NCBI GenBank assembly: GCA_016702415.1
Contig: JADJEA010000001.1
Location: 105,001-169,000 of the forward strand
Length of the DNA: 64,000 nucleotides
Direction: 5' to 3'
From: Nostocoides sp.
GTDB lineage: Bacteria > Actinomycetota > Actinomycetes > Actinomycetales > Dermatophilaceae
Positions 35,634 to 45,335 of this stretch are shown here, one piece after another. Position 1 is the first letter of the stretch. The number at the start of each line of letters is the position of its first letter. The translations under genes and the position numbers were made by a program. The notes under the pieces were generated by a model. It searched no databases and was not told the DNA's origin. It was given only the letters and a program-made list of their open reading frames with translations.

Positions 35634-36397
35634 TGCGCGAGTTCCCGTCGCCGCGGCGGGCGGCGCTGCTGACGGCCCGGCCAACCCTTTGGAGCGCCGT
35701 CGTCCCGGTGATCGCGCTCCTGGCCGGCCTCCTCTTCACCGCCAGCGGGCACGCTGCCCGAGGCACCGAGCTGCGGTCGGAGTTGACCGGTGTCCCAGAC
35801 CTGATCCGTGCCCGCAGCCTCACCAATCTCAAGACGGCCCGCGACATCGAACTGACCCGTCGCCAGGTCGCGGATCTCAGCACCCGCGTGGCGCCGCGCA
35901 GCACCCGCTTGCAAGCGCTGACCAAAGACGGCGACGCCCTTGCGGCCGCCGCAGGGACGACCCCCGTGCGGGGCCCCGCCGTCTCGGTGACCCTCGACGA
36001 CTCCCCGATGACCAGCGATCAGCTGCCGGACTGGGCGGACGTCAACGACATCGTCGTCCATCAGCAGGATGTCCAGGCCGTCGTCAACGCCCTGTGGCGG
36101 GGTGGGGCCGAAGCGATGATGATCCAGGATCAGCGCCTCATCGCCACGAGCGCCGTCCGCTGTGTCGGCAACACCCTGATCCTCCAGGGCCGGGTCTATT
36201 CGCCGCCCTTCGTCATCACCGCGATCGGCGACCCCGACACCCTGGTGGCCGCCCTCGACGCCGATCCGACCATCACCACCTATCGCGAGTATGCCGCGCG
36301 CCTCGGCCTCGGCTACGACGTCGCCCGGCTCGGCGAACGCGCCTTTCCGGGGTATGCCGGTGCCCTCACCCTCGCCCACGCCCGCCCCGTTCGCTGA
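35633..36397 (+). CDS. DUF881 membrane-anchored protein
   Basis: 254 residues from ATG 35633 (a GTG at 35630 is also possible). One TM helix ('LWSAVVPVIALLAGLLFTA'), a short coiled-coil-like segment, then the DUF881 domain with 'GPAVSVTLDDSP', 'VVHQQDVQAVVNALWRGGA', 'AEAMMIQDQRL' and 'VYSPPFVITAIGD'. In mycobacteria the equivalent gene lies between crgA and trpG and is linked to cell division. Overlaps the pabA stop. The 259 bp after it (36398-36656) hold no gene I can support. Confidence 0.88.
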   Translation: MREFPSPRRAALLTARPTLWSAVVPVIALLAGLLFTASGHAARGTELRSELTGVPDLIRARSLTNLKTARDIELTRRQVADLSTRVAPRSTRLQALTKDGDALAAAAGTTPVRGPAVSVTLDDSPMTSDQLPDWADVNDIVVHQQDVQAVVNALWRGGAEAMMIQDQRLIATSAVRCVGNTLILQGRVYSPPFVITAIGDPDTLVAALDADPTITTYREYAARLGLGYDVARLGERAFPGYAGALTLAHARPVR

Positions 36398-36656
36398 CCC
36401 GCGACTGACCCAATCGGCGCGACCCGCCACCTCGCCCGCGCCGCCGATCGGCTGCGCGTCCGCCCGGGTCCGACATCCCCCCGCGCCGCCTCGGCCGACC
36501 GCTGTCGCCCCGACACCGCCCGGCGATCCTCGCCCACCGCCGGTCGCCGGGTGGCGGCGAGCGGTCGCCCGGGGGGAGGCCGCGGCATACAGTGCAAGGA
36601 CCGATCGGCACGCCAGATCGCCCACCACCTCACCGACAGCGCAAAGGGGCCCGGCC

Positions 36657-38189
<1,533 letters not shown>

Positions 38190-38241
38190 GGGCAGGGGGT
38201 GACCTAGGCTGGCCTCCGATCGACCGCAAGGAGTAGCCGCC

Positions 38242-38496
38242 GTGCCCGAGTCCCGCAATCGCGACAAGCCGTCCTACACCCCGCCGCCCGAGAAGCGGGC
38301 GCAGAAGGTCAAGGTCGGCAACCCCGCATGGTTCGCGCCACTCATGGTGGGGCTGATGGTCCTGGGGCTGCTGTGGGTCGTCGTCTTCTATGTCACCCGT
38401 CAGGAGTATCCGGTGCCCAACCTCGGGCGCTGGAACCTCGGCATCGGCTTCGCCCTCATGCTCTCCGGCTTCATGATGACCACCCGCTGGCGCTGA
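38242..38496 (+). CDS. crgA: CrgA cell-division protein
   Basis: 84 residues from GTG 38242 with 'AAGGAG'-like site upstream. Basic N terminus, then two TM helices ('WFAPLMVGLMVLGLLWVVV' and 'NLGIGFALMLSGFMM') joined by 'YVTRQEYPVPNLGRWN', the typical CrgA topology. In actinobacteria CrgA helps localise FtsI/FtsZ and control septation. Located near DUF881 and ppiA as in other actinobacteria. Confidence 0.95.
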   Translation: MPESRNRDKPSYTPPPEKRAQKVKVGNPAWFAPLMVGLMVLGLLWVVVFYVTRQEYPVPNLGRWNLGIGFALMLSGFMMTTRWR

Positions 38497-38612
38497 CCCG
38501 GCGCCGCGGAGTCAGGTCGCGCCGAGCGAGTCCTCCGATCGGAACGACACCGGTGAAAGTACACGGGTGTGATTCTGTCCCCAGGTGTGGACAACCCGGT
38601 GGATAACCTCGT

Positions 38613-39446
38613 TCAGCCCGCCACATAGCGGGCCACCGCGAGCCCGACGACGAGCGCGGTGACGGCAGCCGTGCCGCCCCAGGCCAGCGCGGGGGATTTC
38701 CGGCTGCGGGACAACACGAAAGCGGTTACCAGACCGGTGAGGAAGCCACCGAGATGGGCCTGCCAGGCGATCTGGTGATAGATCAGCGGGAGGGCCGCAT
38801 TGATCGCGAGATTGACCCAAATCCCCTGTGTCCCAACGCCTCTTGCCCGGTTGAGGACGATGATCGCACCGAAGAGGCCGAACACCGCGCCGGAGGCTCC
38901 GACCAGTCCGGAGGTGCTGCTGAGCGGGGTCAGCAGGAGATAGGCGACGCTGCCCCCGAGGGCGCTCAGGAGGTACAGCGTCAGGTACCTCGCGCGGCCG
39001 AGGAGGGCCTCGGCATACGGCCCTAGCATCCACAACGCCAGCATGTTGAAAAGGATGTGGACAAGTGGGCCGTGCAGGAACGCGGAGGTGAGGAACCGCC
39101 AAGGTTCGTCCTCGCCGACCCCGGGCGCGAACGCCAGGTCCTGGAACACCCGCGGCGAGACCTGTTGCGCGAGCCAGAGGGCGACGCACAGCCCCATCAG
39201 GCCCATGGTGACCACGGGTCCGCCCGCGCTCGGCCTGCCCCCGAGGACGGTGGTCGTGCGCCGGTCGGCCCGCGCCGCTTCGGCGACACAGTCGACACAC
39301 TGCACCCCGACCGCGGCCGGGCGCTGGCACTCCGGGCAGACCGGGCGGTGGCAGCGTTGACAGCGGACGTAGGCGATCCGGTCGGGGTGACGTGGGCAGA
39401 CCGGTGGCGCCCCCGCCCCCATGGGGTATGCCGCGGGCTCACCCAC
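38613..39446 (-). CDS. Rhomboid-family intramembrane serine protease
   Basis: 277 residues from GTG 39446, chosen because GGAGGT stands 8 nt upstream; GTG 39464 and ATG 39422 are alternatives. N-terminal B-box-like zinc domain ('CPRHPDRIAYVRCQRCHRP' and more Cys pairs), then six TM helices with rhomboid motifs 'HGPLVHILFNMLALW', nucleophile 'GASGAVFGLFG' and 'AHLGGFLTGL' with the catalytic His. It cleaves TM substrates within the membrane. Convergent with crgA; 116-bp gap has no gene. Confidence 0.92.
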   Translation of the reverse strand: MGEPAAYPMGAGAPPVCPRHPDRIAYVRCQRCHRPVCPECQRPAAVGVQCVDCVAEAARADRRTTTVLGGRPSAGGPVVTMGLMGLCVALWLAQQVSPRVFQDLAFAPGVGEDEPWRFLTSAFLHGPLVHILFNMLALWMLGPYAEALLGRARYLTLYLLSALGGSVAYLLLTPLSSTSGLVGASGAVFGLFGAIIVLNRARGVGTQGIWVNLAINAALPLIYHQIAWQAHLGGFLTGLVTAFVLSRSRKSPALAWGGTAAVTALVVGLAVARYVAG

Positions 39447-39542
39447 CGCTGACCACCTCCGCACGACGGTGGTCCGGCCGGGTCGGCTCGGCCGGCCCGG
39501 GTCGCTCGCGCCGGTGGGGAGGCAGAAACGCCATCGCGGGGA

Positions 39543-40058
39543 CTAGTCGAGCGTGATGGACTCGATGACGACGGGCGTCACCGGCTTGTCCTGCGCGCCC
39601 GTCGGGACGGCGGCGATGGCGTCGACGACGCGGCGGCTGGCCTCGTCGGCCACCTCGCCGAAGATCGTGTGCTTGCCCTGGAGCCAGGTCGTCGGGGTGA
39701 CGGTGATAAAGAACTGCGAGCCGTTGGTGCCCTTGCCGAAGCGCTTGCCGGCATTGGCCATGGCCAGGAGGTAGGGCTTGGTGAAGGTCAGCTCCGGGTG
39801 GATCTCGTCGTCGAAGGTGTAGCCCGGGCCACCGACGCCCTGGCCCAGCGGGCACCCGCCCTGGATCATGAAGTCGGGGATGATTCGGTGGAATGTCAGG
39901 CCGTCGTAGAACTTGGTCGGGTTCGAGCGCCCGGCGTCGTCGGTGTAGTCCTTGGTGCCCGCGGCCAGGCCGGTGAAGTTCGCGACGGTCTTGGGTGCCT
40001 GGGTGTCGAACATGGTGACGACGATGTCCCCGTGGTTCGTGTGGAGGGTTGCCTTCAT
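39543..40058 (-). CDS. ppiA: Peptidyl-prolyl cis-trans isomerase, cyclophilin type
   Basis: 171 residues from ATG 40058 ('MKATLHTNHGD'); an in-frame ATG nine bases upstream is possible. Cyclophilin motifs: 'FHRIIPDFMIQGG', 'GSQFFITVTPTTWLQGKH' and 'FGEVAD'. No signal peptide, so cytoplasmic. It is ppiA by position (crgA/rhomboid neighbours as in mycobacteria). Catalyses proline isomerisation in protein folding. Confidence 0.94.
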   Translation of the reverse strand: MKATLHTNHGDIVVTMFDTQAPKTVANFTGLAAGTKDYTDDAGRSNPTKFYDGLTFHRIIPDFMIQGGCPLGQGVGGPGYTFDDEIHPELTFTKPYLLAMANAGKRFGKGTNGSQFFITVTPTTWLQGKHTIFGEVADEASRRVVDAIAAVPTGAQDKPVTPVVIESITLD

Positions 40059-40150
40059 GGCGCCCATTGAAACATGACCGCCCGCGTCCCCGAGCCGCCT
40101 CTCGGGCCAAGACAAGGCAGGATGGAGCCATAACCCCTCAAGGAGGACCC

Positions 40151-41152
40151 ATGTTCTGCAATCCCCCCTCGAAGACCGACAAGGCCAAGGCCGCGGCCGC
40201 CGATGCCGCGAGCGCCGTCGCCGACCGAGCCGCCTCCGTGCGTGCGTCGTTCGCCGACGCGGCCGACAGCGCCGGTGACCGGGCGGCTGTGGCCCGGGAC
40301 GCTCTCGCGGGCCACGCCGACGCCGCCGGACAGCGGGCCGCCCACGTCCGGGACAGTCTGGCCGAGCAGGCCACCGCGGGCCTGGCGTTGCTCGCCGAGC
40401 GCACCGCCGACGCCCGGCAGGCCGCCCGGGAGCGGGCGGCCGTGGCCCGCGATGCGGCGGCGCACGGCGTCGAGGTGGCCGCTCCCCGGGTCGAGAACGC
40501 CCGCGCCACCCTCGTCGAGGAGGTCATCCCCAAGGTGGCCGGTGCCCTGGCTTCGGTCGCGGCGGGCGCCCTGGCCGCCAAGGACCAGGCCGCCGAGGCC
40601 GCGCACCGCGCCCCCTACGCCTTCGCCGTGCTCAAGGGCGATGCGGAGGTCCGCTCGCCGCGGAAGCGCTCGGTGGGCAAGACCCTCGTCGTCCTCGGCT
40701 TGATGGGGGCCGCCGCGGCCTACCTCTTCAAGCGCAGCCAGCAACAGACCGACCCGTGGGCGGTGCCGAGCGAGGACCCGTATGCCGCCCGCTCCGGTGA
40801 CTCCCTCAAGGACAAGGCCGCGGCGGCCGCCGCCACCGTCAAGGACAAGGCGGCCGAGGCCAAGGATGCCGCCGCCGAGAAGCTCGCCGACGCCAAGGAC
40901 AAGGCGGCCGAGGCCAAGGACGCCGCAGCCGAGAAGCTTGGCGACGCCAAGGACGCCGTTGCCGCCAAGGTCGCCGACGCCAAGGGCGCTGCCGGAGATG
41001 CCGCAGCCGACGCCGGCGGCCAGATCTCCGACGCCGCGGATGCCGCCTCGGACGCGATCGACGACGCCGGCGACAACCTGCAGGAGGCCGCCGGCGAGGC
41101 TGCCGACGCGGTCCAGGACGCGGGCGACGCCGCGCAGGACAAGCTCGCCTGA
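40151..41152 (+). CDS. LEA/apolipoprotein-like Ala-Lys-Asp repeat protein with a TM segment
   Basis: 333 residues from ATG 40151, preceded by a strong AAGGAGGA site. Dominated by Ala, Asp and Lys in 11-residue-like amphipathic units ('KDKAAEAKDAAAEKLADA'). A single TM helix ('TLVVLGLMGAAAAYLF') divides it at residue ~180. Long charged amphipathic helices of this kind occur in LEA-like stress proteins and lipid-surface proteins. Divergent from ppiA. A strong terminator follows. Function unknown. Confidence 0.8.
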   Translation: MFCNPPSKTDKAKAAAADAASAVADRAASVRASFADAADSAGDRAAVARDALAGHADAAGQRAAHVRDSLAEQATAGLALLAERTADARQAARERAAVARDAAAHGVEVAAPRVENARATLVEEVIPKVAGALASVAAGALAAKDQAAEAAHRAPYAFAVLKGDAEVRSPRKRSVGKTLVVLGLMGAAAAYLFKRSQQQTDPWAVPSEDPYAARSGDSLKDKAAAAAATVKDKAAEAKDAAAEKLADAKDKAAEAKDAAAEKLGDAKDAVAAKVADAKGAAGDAAADAGGQISDAADAASDAIDDAGDNLQEAAGEAADAVQDAGDAAQDKLA

Positions 41153-41160
41153 CGCTCCCC

Positions 41161-41198
41161 CGACGGGCCCGGCCGGGGTGTTGCGGCCGGGCCCGTCG
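41161..41198. terminator. Rho-independent-like hairpin after the LEA-like gene
   Basis: Perfect 15-bp inverted repeat: CGACGGGCCCGGCCG (41161-41175) and its complement (41184-41198) with an 8-nt loop, 9 bp after the stop codon at 41150-41152. It lacks a long T tract, as is usual in high-GC actinobacteria. Confidence 0.8.
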
Positions 41199-41299
41199 GT
41201 GTCCCAGGGGTGACCGACCCGGCCCTCCAGGGTGTGGTGCGGGTCGGGTCAGGGCTGCACCCCGATGCCCGGCTCGGCGACCGGGGCCAAGGTGGAGAT

Positions 41300-41914
41300 A
41301 TGACAACGACCGCTCACACCCCCACCGGCCACACCCCCACCAGCGGGACTCCCACCGGCCAGACCCCCACCCGCCTCGACCGGTTCTTCGACACCCTTCA
41401 CCGCCGCACGATCGTCCGCTCCGCCGACGGCAAGATCGCCGGCACCTGCGCCGCCGTTGCGGACCGGCTCGGCGTGTCCGTCAAGCTCGTCCGTCTGGCC
41501 GCGATCGTCCTGGCCCTCGTCGGCCCGGGGCTCGGCGCCTATCTCGCGGTCTGGCTGGTCACCCCCGACACCCGCGGCCGGCTCCCGCTCGAGCGGGCCG
41601 TGCGCGGCGGCGAGGGCAAGGCCATCGCCCTGCTCATCGTGACCGTCCTCGTCGTCATCGCGGACGCCGACGTCCACGTCCGGCTCGGTGGGTTCGCCCT
41701 GGCCGCCCTCGCGATCGCCGTCTTCGGTTTCGGCGTCGGCCGTGGTGGTGCCGCAGGGGGGCACCACCGGCCGACTGCCGCCCCCGGCGCGATGACCTCC
41801 ACCCCCATGCCGTATGCCGATACTCCTCCCACCCAGTCCGCCCCCCTCGGCGGGTGCGCGCCCTACCCGGGTCAGCACACGGCATACGGCCCCCAGGACG
41901 CTCCGCGCTGGTGA
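41300..41914 (+). CDS. PspC domain membrane protein
   Basis: 204 residues from ATG 41300. A Thr/Pro/Gly-rich N terminus coded by 15-bp repeats (41316-41375), then a PspC domain ('RSADGKIAGTCAAVADRLGV', then TM 'LAAIVLALVGPGLGAYLAV'), two further hydrophobic segments and a Pro-rich tail. PspC proteins sense envelope stress in other bacteria. Followed by a perfect hairpin terminator. Confidence 0.88.
   Translation: MTTTAHTPTGHTPTSGTPTGQTPTRLDRFFDTLHRRTIVRSADGKIAGTCAAVADRLGVSVKLVRLAAIVLALVGPGLGAYLAVWLVTPDTRGRLPLERAVRGGEGKAIALLIVTVLVVIADADVHVRLGGFALAALAIAVFGFGVGRGGAAGGHHRPTAAPGAMTSTPMPYADTPPTQSAPLGGCAPYPGQHTAYGPQDAPRW
41316..41375 (+). repeat. 15-bp tandem repeat at the PspC gene 5' end
   Basis: Four units (acacccccaccggcc at 41316, acacccccaccagcg at 41331, ggactcccaccggcc at 41346, and 41361) coding His/Gly/Gln-Thr-Pro-Thr-Gly/Ser units. 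Confidence 0.85.
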
Positions 41915-41932
41915 CCCCCACGGACGCGTCCG

Positions 41933-41965
41933 ACCGGCCCCCGCCACCTGGTGGCGGGGGCCGGT
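41933..41965. terminator. Bidirectional hairpin terminator between PspC gene and icmF
   Basis: Perfect 15-bp inverted repeat ACCGGCCCCCGCCAC (41933-41947) / GTGGCGGGGGCCGGT (41951-41965) with a 3-nt loop. It lies between convergent genes and probably ends both transcripts. Confidence 0.8.
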
Positions 41966-42010
41966 TCGTCGTCTCATAAGGCGCCGGGCGGCCCCGGCGC
42001 CCGCTGACCG

Positions 42011-45000
42011 TCAGACGTTGCGGCGGTACTGTCCGCCCACCTCGAAGAAGGCGTTGCTGATCTGGCCGAGGCTGGCGACACGGACGGTGTTCATCAACTC
42101 CGCGAACACATTTCCACCCGTTGTCGTGACCTCCTTGAGCCGCTCCAGAGCGGCCGGCGCCTCGTCCCGGTGAGCGTCGTGGAATGCGGCGAGGCGGGTC
42201 AGCTGGGACTGCTTCTCCTCCTCGGTGCCGCGGGCAAGCTCGATCTCCTGCGTGTCGTGTGTGCGGTCCTGCGCGAGGAACGTGTTGACCCCGACGATCG
42301 GGAGCGACCCATCGTGCTTGCGCTGCTCATAGAGCATCGACTCGTCCTGGATCTTGCCGCGCTGATAGCCGGTCTCCATCGCCCCAAGGACCCCGCCGCG
42401 CTCGGCGATTCGCTCGAACTCCTGGAGGACGGCCTCTTCGACGAGGTCGGTGAGCTCATCGACGATGAAGGACCCCTGGAGGGGGTTCTCGTTCATCGAC
42501 AGCCCCCACTCCTGGTCGATGATCATCTGGATCGCCAGCGCCCGCCGCACGCTGTGCGCGGTCGGCGTCGTGATGGCCTCGTCGAAGGCGTTGGTGTGCA
42601 ACGAGTTCGCGTTGTCATAGAGCGCGCACAGCGCCTGCAGCGTGGTGCGGATGTCGTTGAAATCCATCTCCTGCGCGTGCAGCGAACGCCCACTGGTCTG
42701 GACGTGGTACTTCAGCTTCTGCGCGCGCTCGGATGCGGCGTACCGATCGCGCATCGCGATGGCCCAGATGCGCCGCGCGACCCGGCCGATGACGGTGTAT
42801 TCCGCGTCCATCCCATTGGAGAAGAAGAAGGAGAGGTTGGGCGCGAAGTCGTCGATCGTCATACCCCGCGCGAGATAGGTCTCGACATAGGTGAATCCGT
42901 TGGCGAGGGTGAAGGCGAGTTGGCTGATCGGGTTCGCCCCGGCCTCGGCGATGTGATAGCCGCTGATGGAGACCGAATAGAAGTTGCGGACGTGGTTGTC
43001 GATGAAGAACTGCTGGATGTCGGCCATGGCGCGCAGCGAGAACTCGGTGGAGAAGATGCAGGTGTTCTGGCCCTGGTCCTCCTTGAGGATGTCGGCCTGG
43101 ACCGTGCCGCGGACCGTCGACAGGGCGCGCGCGCGGACCTCCTCCGCCTCGGCCGCATCGGGCTCGCGGCCCTCCTCCGCCCGGAACCGGTCGAGCTGCT
43201 GGTCGATCGCCGAATTGAGGAACATCGCGAGGATCGACGGCGCCGGGCCATTGATCGTCATCGACACGCTGGTGGTCGGCGAGCAGAGGTCGAACCCGCC
43301 ATAGAGCACCTTGATGTCGTCGATGGTCGCGACGGACACCCCGCTAGTGCCGACCTTGCCGTAGATATCGGGCCGACGGTCGGGGTCGCGGCCATAGAGC
43401 GTGACCGAGTCGAAGGCCGTCGACAGTCGGGTCGCCGGTTGCCCCGCAGACAGCAGGTGGAAGCGGCGGTTGGTCCGAGCCGGGTCACCCTCGCCGGCGA
43501 ACATCCGGGCCGGCGCCTCCCCGACCCGCTTGAACGGGAAGACGCCCGCGGTGAAGGGGAAATAGCCGGGGAGATTCTCGCTGCGCAGGAAGCGGACGAG
43601 TTCGCCGTGGTCGGTGAAGCGGGGCAGGGCGACCCGCTTGACCGCATTGCCGGACAAGGTGGTCCGGGTCAACGGGGTGCGGATCTCGTTGCCGCGCACC
43701 ACATAGACCTGCTCGTCCCCGTCGTATGCCGCGACCCGCTCCGGCCACTGGGCGAGCAGTCGCGCGGTCGAGGAGTCCAGGGCCGCGGCCGCGTCGGTGA
43801 GCAACTGGTCGAGGGCGGTGACCGCCGGTGCGTTGGTGTGGTCGCCGGTGGACAGCAGGCCACGGGTGGCCTCGATCTGCTGGACGCGACGCGCCGCGGC
43901 GGCTTGTCGGAGCGTCGTCGCGTGGTAGTCCCGGACGCTCGACGCGATCTCGGCGAGATAGCGCTCGCGGCCCTTCGGCAGGACCGACGTCAGCCCGCTG
44001 GAGACCTTCGTCACGGGGACCGGGAGAGTCCCCTCGAACTCGGGCAGCCCCTTCGCCCGCAGGAGCCCCTTGAGGTGCTGGTAGAGGGCGGTGACCCCGT
44101 CGTCGTCGAACCGGGCCGCGGAGGTGCCGAATACCGGCATGTCTTCCCACGGCATACCGAACGCCTGGCGGTTGCGCACGAGTTGGCGGGCGACATCGCG
44201 GCGGGCGTCCTCGGCGCCGCGGCGTTCGTACTTGTTGATGACGACGACGTCGGCGAAGTCGAGCATGTCGATCTTCTCGAGCTGGCTCGCCGACCCGAAC
44301 TCGGGCGTCATCACATAGGCCGAGACGTCGACATGGTCGGTGATGGCGGCATCGCCCTGGCCGATCCCCGGGGTCTCGACGACGACGAGGTCGAAGCCCG
44401 CGAGTTTGGCCGCCGCGATCATGTCGTCGAGGGCCTCGGGGACCACCGCGCCCGCGGACCGTGTCGCGAGGGACCGGAAGAAGACGACGCCCGGCTCGAT
44501 GGTGTTCATCCGGATGCGGTCGCCGAGGAGGGCGCCGCCGCCCTTGCGCCGGGTGGGGTCGATGGCGAGGACGGCGACGCGGACCTTGTCCTGGCTGTCG
44601 CGCCGCAGCCGCCGGATCAACTCATCGGACAGGGACGACTTGCCCGACCCGCCGGTGCCGGTCAGACCGAGGACCGGGACGGTCAGGTGGGCCGCGGCCT
44701 CGCGGATGCGTATGCCGAGTCCCTCCTCCCGGCCCGACTCCAGGACCGTGATGGTCCGGGCCAGCGCCCGCTCGTCGCCGGTCAGGAGGGCCTCGAAGGG
44801 GGCCGGCTCGGCTGCCGGATCGACATCGCACTCCCGGATCAGCTCGTTGATCATCCCCGGCAGTCCGAGACGCTGGCCGTCCTGAGGGCTGAAGATGTGG
44901 ACCCCGACGGCGGCCAGCTCGGCGATCTCCGCGGGCACGATGACCCCGCCGCCACCGCCGTAGATCTTGATGTGACCGGCACCCCGGGCGGCGAGTTCCC

Positions 45001-45256
45001 GGGCGAGATAGCCGAAGTACTCCACGTGGCCGCCCTGGTAGGAGCTGACCGCGACCCCCTGGGCGTCCTCCTGGAGGGCGGCGGTGACGACCTCCTGGAC
45101 GCTGCGGTCATGGCCGAGATGGACGACCTCGCCGCCCTGGCTCTGCAGCAACCGTCGCATGATGTTGATGGCAGCGTCGTGGCCGTCGAACAGGCTGGCC
45201 GCCGTGACGAAGCGCACGGGGTTGACCGGGACGTGCAGGGCGGGCTGGTCGACCAT
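42011..45256 (-). CDS. icmF: IcmF: fused isobutyryl-CoA mutase with G-protein chaperone domain
   Basis: 1081 residues from ATG 45256. N-terminal B12-binding domain with 'LFDGHDAAINIM' (axial His26). Middle MeaB-like GTPase with 'GLTGTGGSGKSSLSDELI' (P-loop near 200), 'LAIDPTRRKGGGALLGDR' and 'VINKYERRGAED'. The C-terminal two-fifths is the acyl-CoA mutase barrel ('YGGFDLCSPTTSVSMTING', given in part; 'FYSVSISGYHIAEAGANPI'). It interconverts isobutyryl-CoA and n-butyryl-CoA, with GTP-driven cofactor loading. Preceded by a palindromic operator-like site overlapping a -10 box. No cobalamin riboswitch seen. Confidence 0.95.
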   Translation of the reverse strand: MVDQPALHVPVNPVRFVTAASLFDGHDAAINIMRRLLQSQGGEVVHLGHDRSVQEVVTAALQEDAQGVAVSSYQGGHVEYFGYLARELAARGAGHIKIYGGGGGVIVPAEIAELAAVGVHIFSPQDGQRLGLPGMINELIRECDVDPAAEPAPFEALLTGDERALARTITVLESGREEGLGIRIREAAAHLTVPVLGLTGTGGSGKSSLSDELIRRLRRDSQDKVRVAVLAIDPTRRKGGGALLGDRIRMNTIEPGVVFFRSLATRSAGAVVPEALDDMIAAAKLAGFDLVVVETPGIGQGDAAITDHVDVSAYVMTPEFGSASQLEKIDMLDFADVVVINKYERRGAEDARRDVARQLVRNRQAFGMPWEDMPVFGTSAARFDDDGVTALYQHLKGLLRAKGLPEFEGTLPVPVTKVSSGLTSVLPKGRERYLAEIASSVRDYHATTLRQAAAARRVQQIEATRGLLSTGDHTNAPAVTALDQLLTDAAAALDSSTARLLAQWPERVAAYDGDEQVYVVRGNEIRTPLTRTTLSGNAVKRVALPRFTDHGELVRFLRSENLPGYFPFTAGVFPFKRVGEAPARMFAGEGDPARTNRRFHLLSAGQPATRLSTAFDSVTLYGRDPDRRPDIYGKVGTSGVSVATIDDIKVLYGGFDLCSPTTSVSMTINGPAPSILAMFLNSAIDQQLDRFRAEEGREPDAAEAEEVRARALSTVRGTVQADILKEDQGQNTCIFSTEFSLRAMADIQQFFIDNHVRNFYSVSISGYHIAEAGANPISQLAFTLANGFTYVETYLARGMTIDDFAPNLSFFFSNGMDAEYTVIGRVARRIWAIAMRDRYAASERAQKLKYHVQTSGRSLHAQEMDFNDIRTTLQALCALYDNANSLHTNAFDEAITTPTAHSVRRALAIQMIIDQEWGLSMNENPLQGSFIVDELTDLVEEAVLQEFERIAERGGVLGAMETGYQRGKIQDESMLYEQRKHDGSLPIVGVNTFLAQDRTHDTQEIELARGTEEEKQSQLTRLAAFHDAHRDEAPAALERLKEVTTTGGNVFAELMNTVRVASLGQISNAFFEVGGQYRRNV

Positions 45257-45283
45257 GGGGGGGCGGCTCCATCGCTGGGGGTC

Positions 45284-45316
45284 TATGTACGTCCAATACT
45301 AGGACATCCATGTATC
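45284..45316 (-). promoter_or_regulatory. Palindromic operator overlapping the icmF promoter
   Basis: On the minus strand the core is ATGTCC-TAGTATT-GGACGT, an inverted repeat with one mismatch; TAGTAT in the spacer is a good -10 box. The outer bases (ACAT... and ...ACAT) also pair loosely. A dimeric regulator bound here would block transcription of icmF. No regulator gene is adjacent. Confidence 0.5.
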
Positions 45317-45335
45317 TGAGGGAAGCGCACTGCGC

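Noticed and set aside
42170..45319. 1049-codon open frame on the plus strand opposite icmF
   Set aside because: Its translation is rich in Arg, Asp, Gly and Val without domain motifs, and it mirrors a gene with clear B12, GTPase and mutase motifs. Long antisense open frames are normal at this GC content.
45257..45335. Cobalamin riboswitch upstream of icmF
   Set aside because: The upstream region is only about 80 bp to the next gene, and no B12-box-like element was seen; only a palindrome over the -10 box is present.
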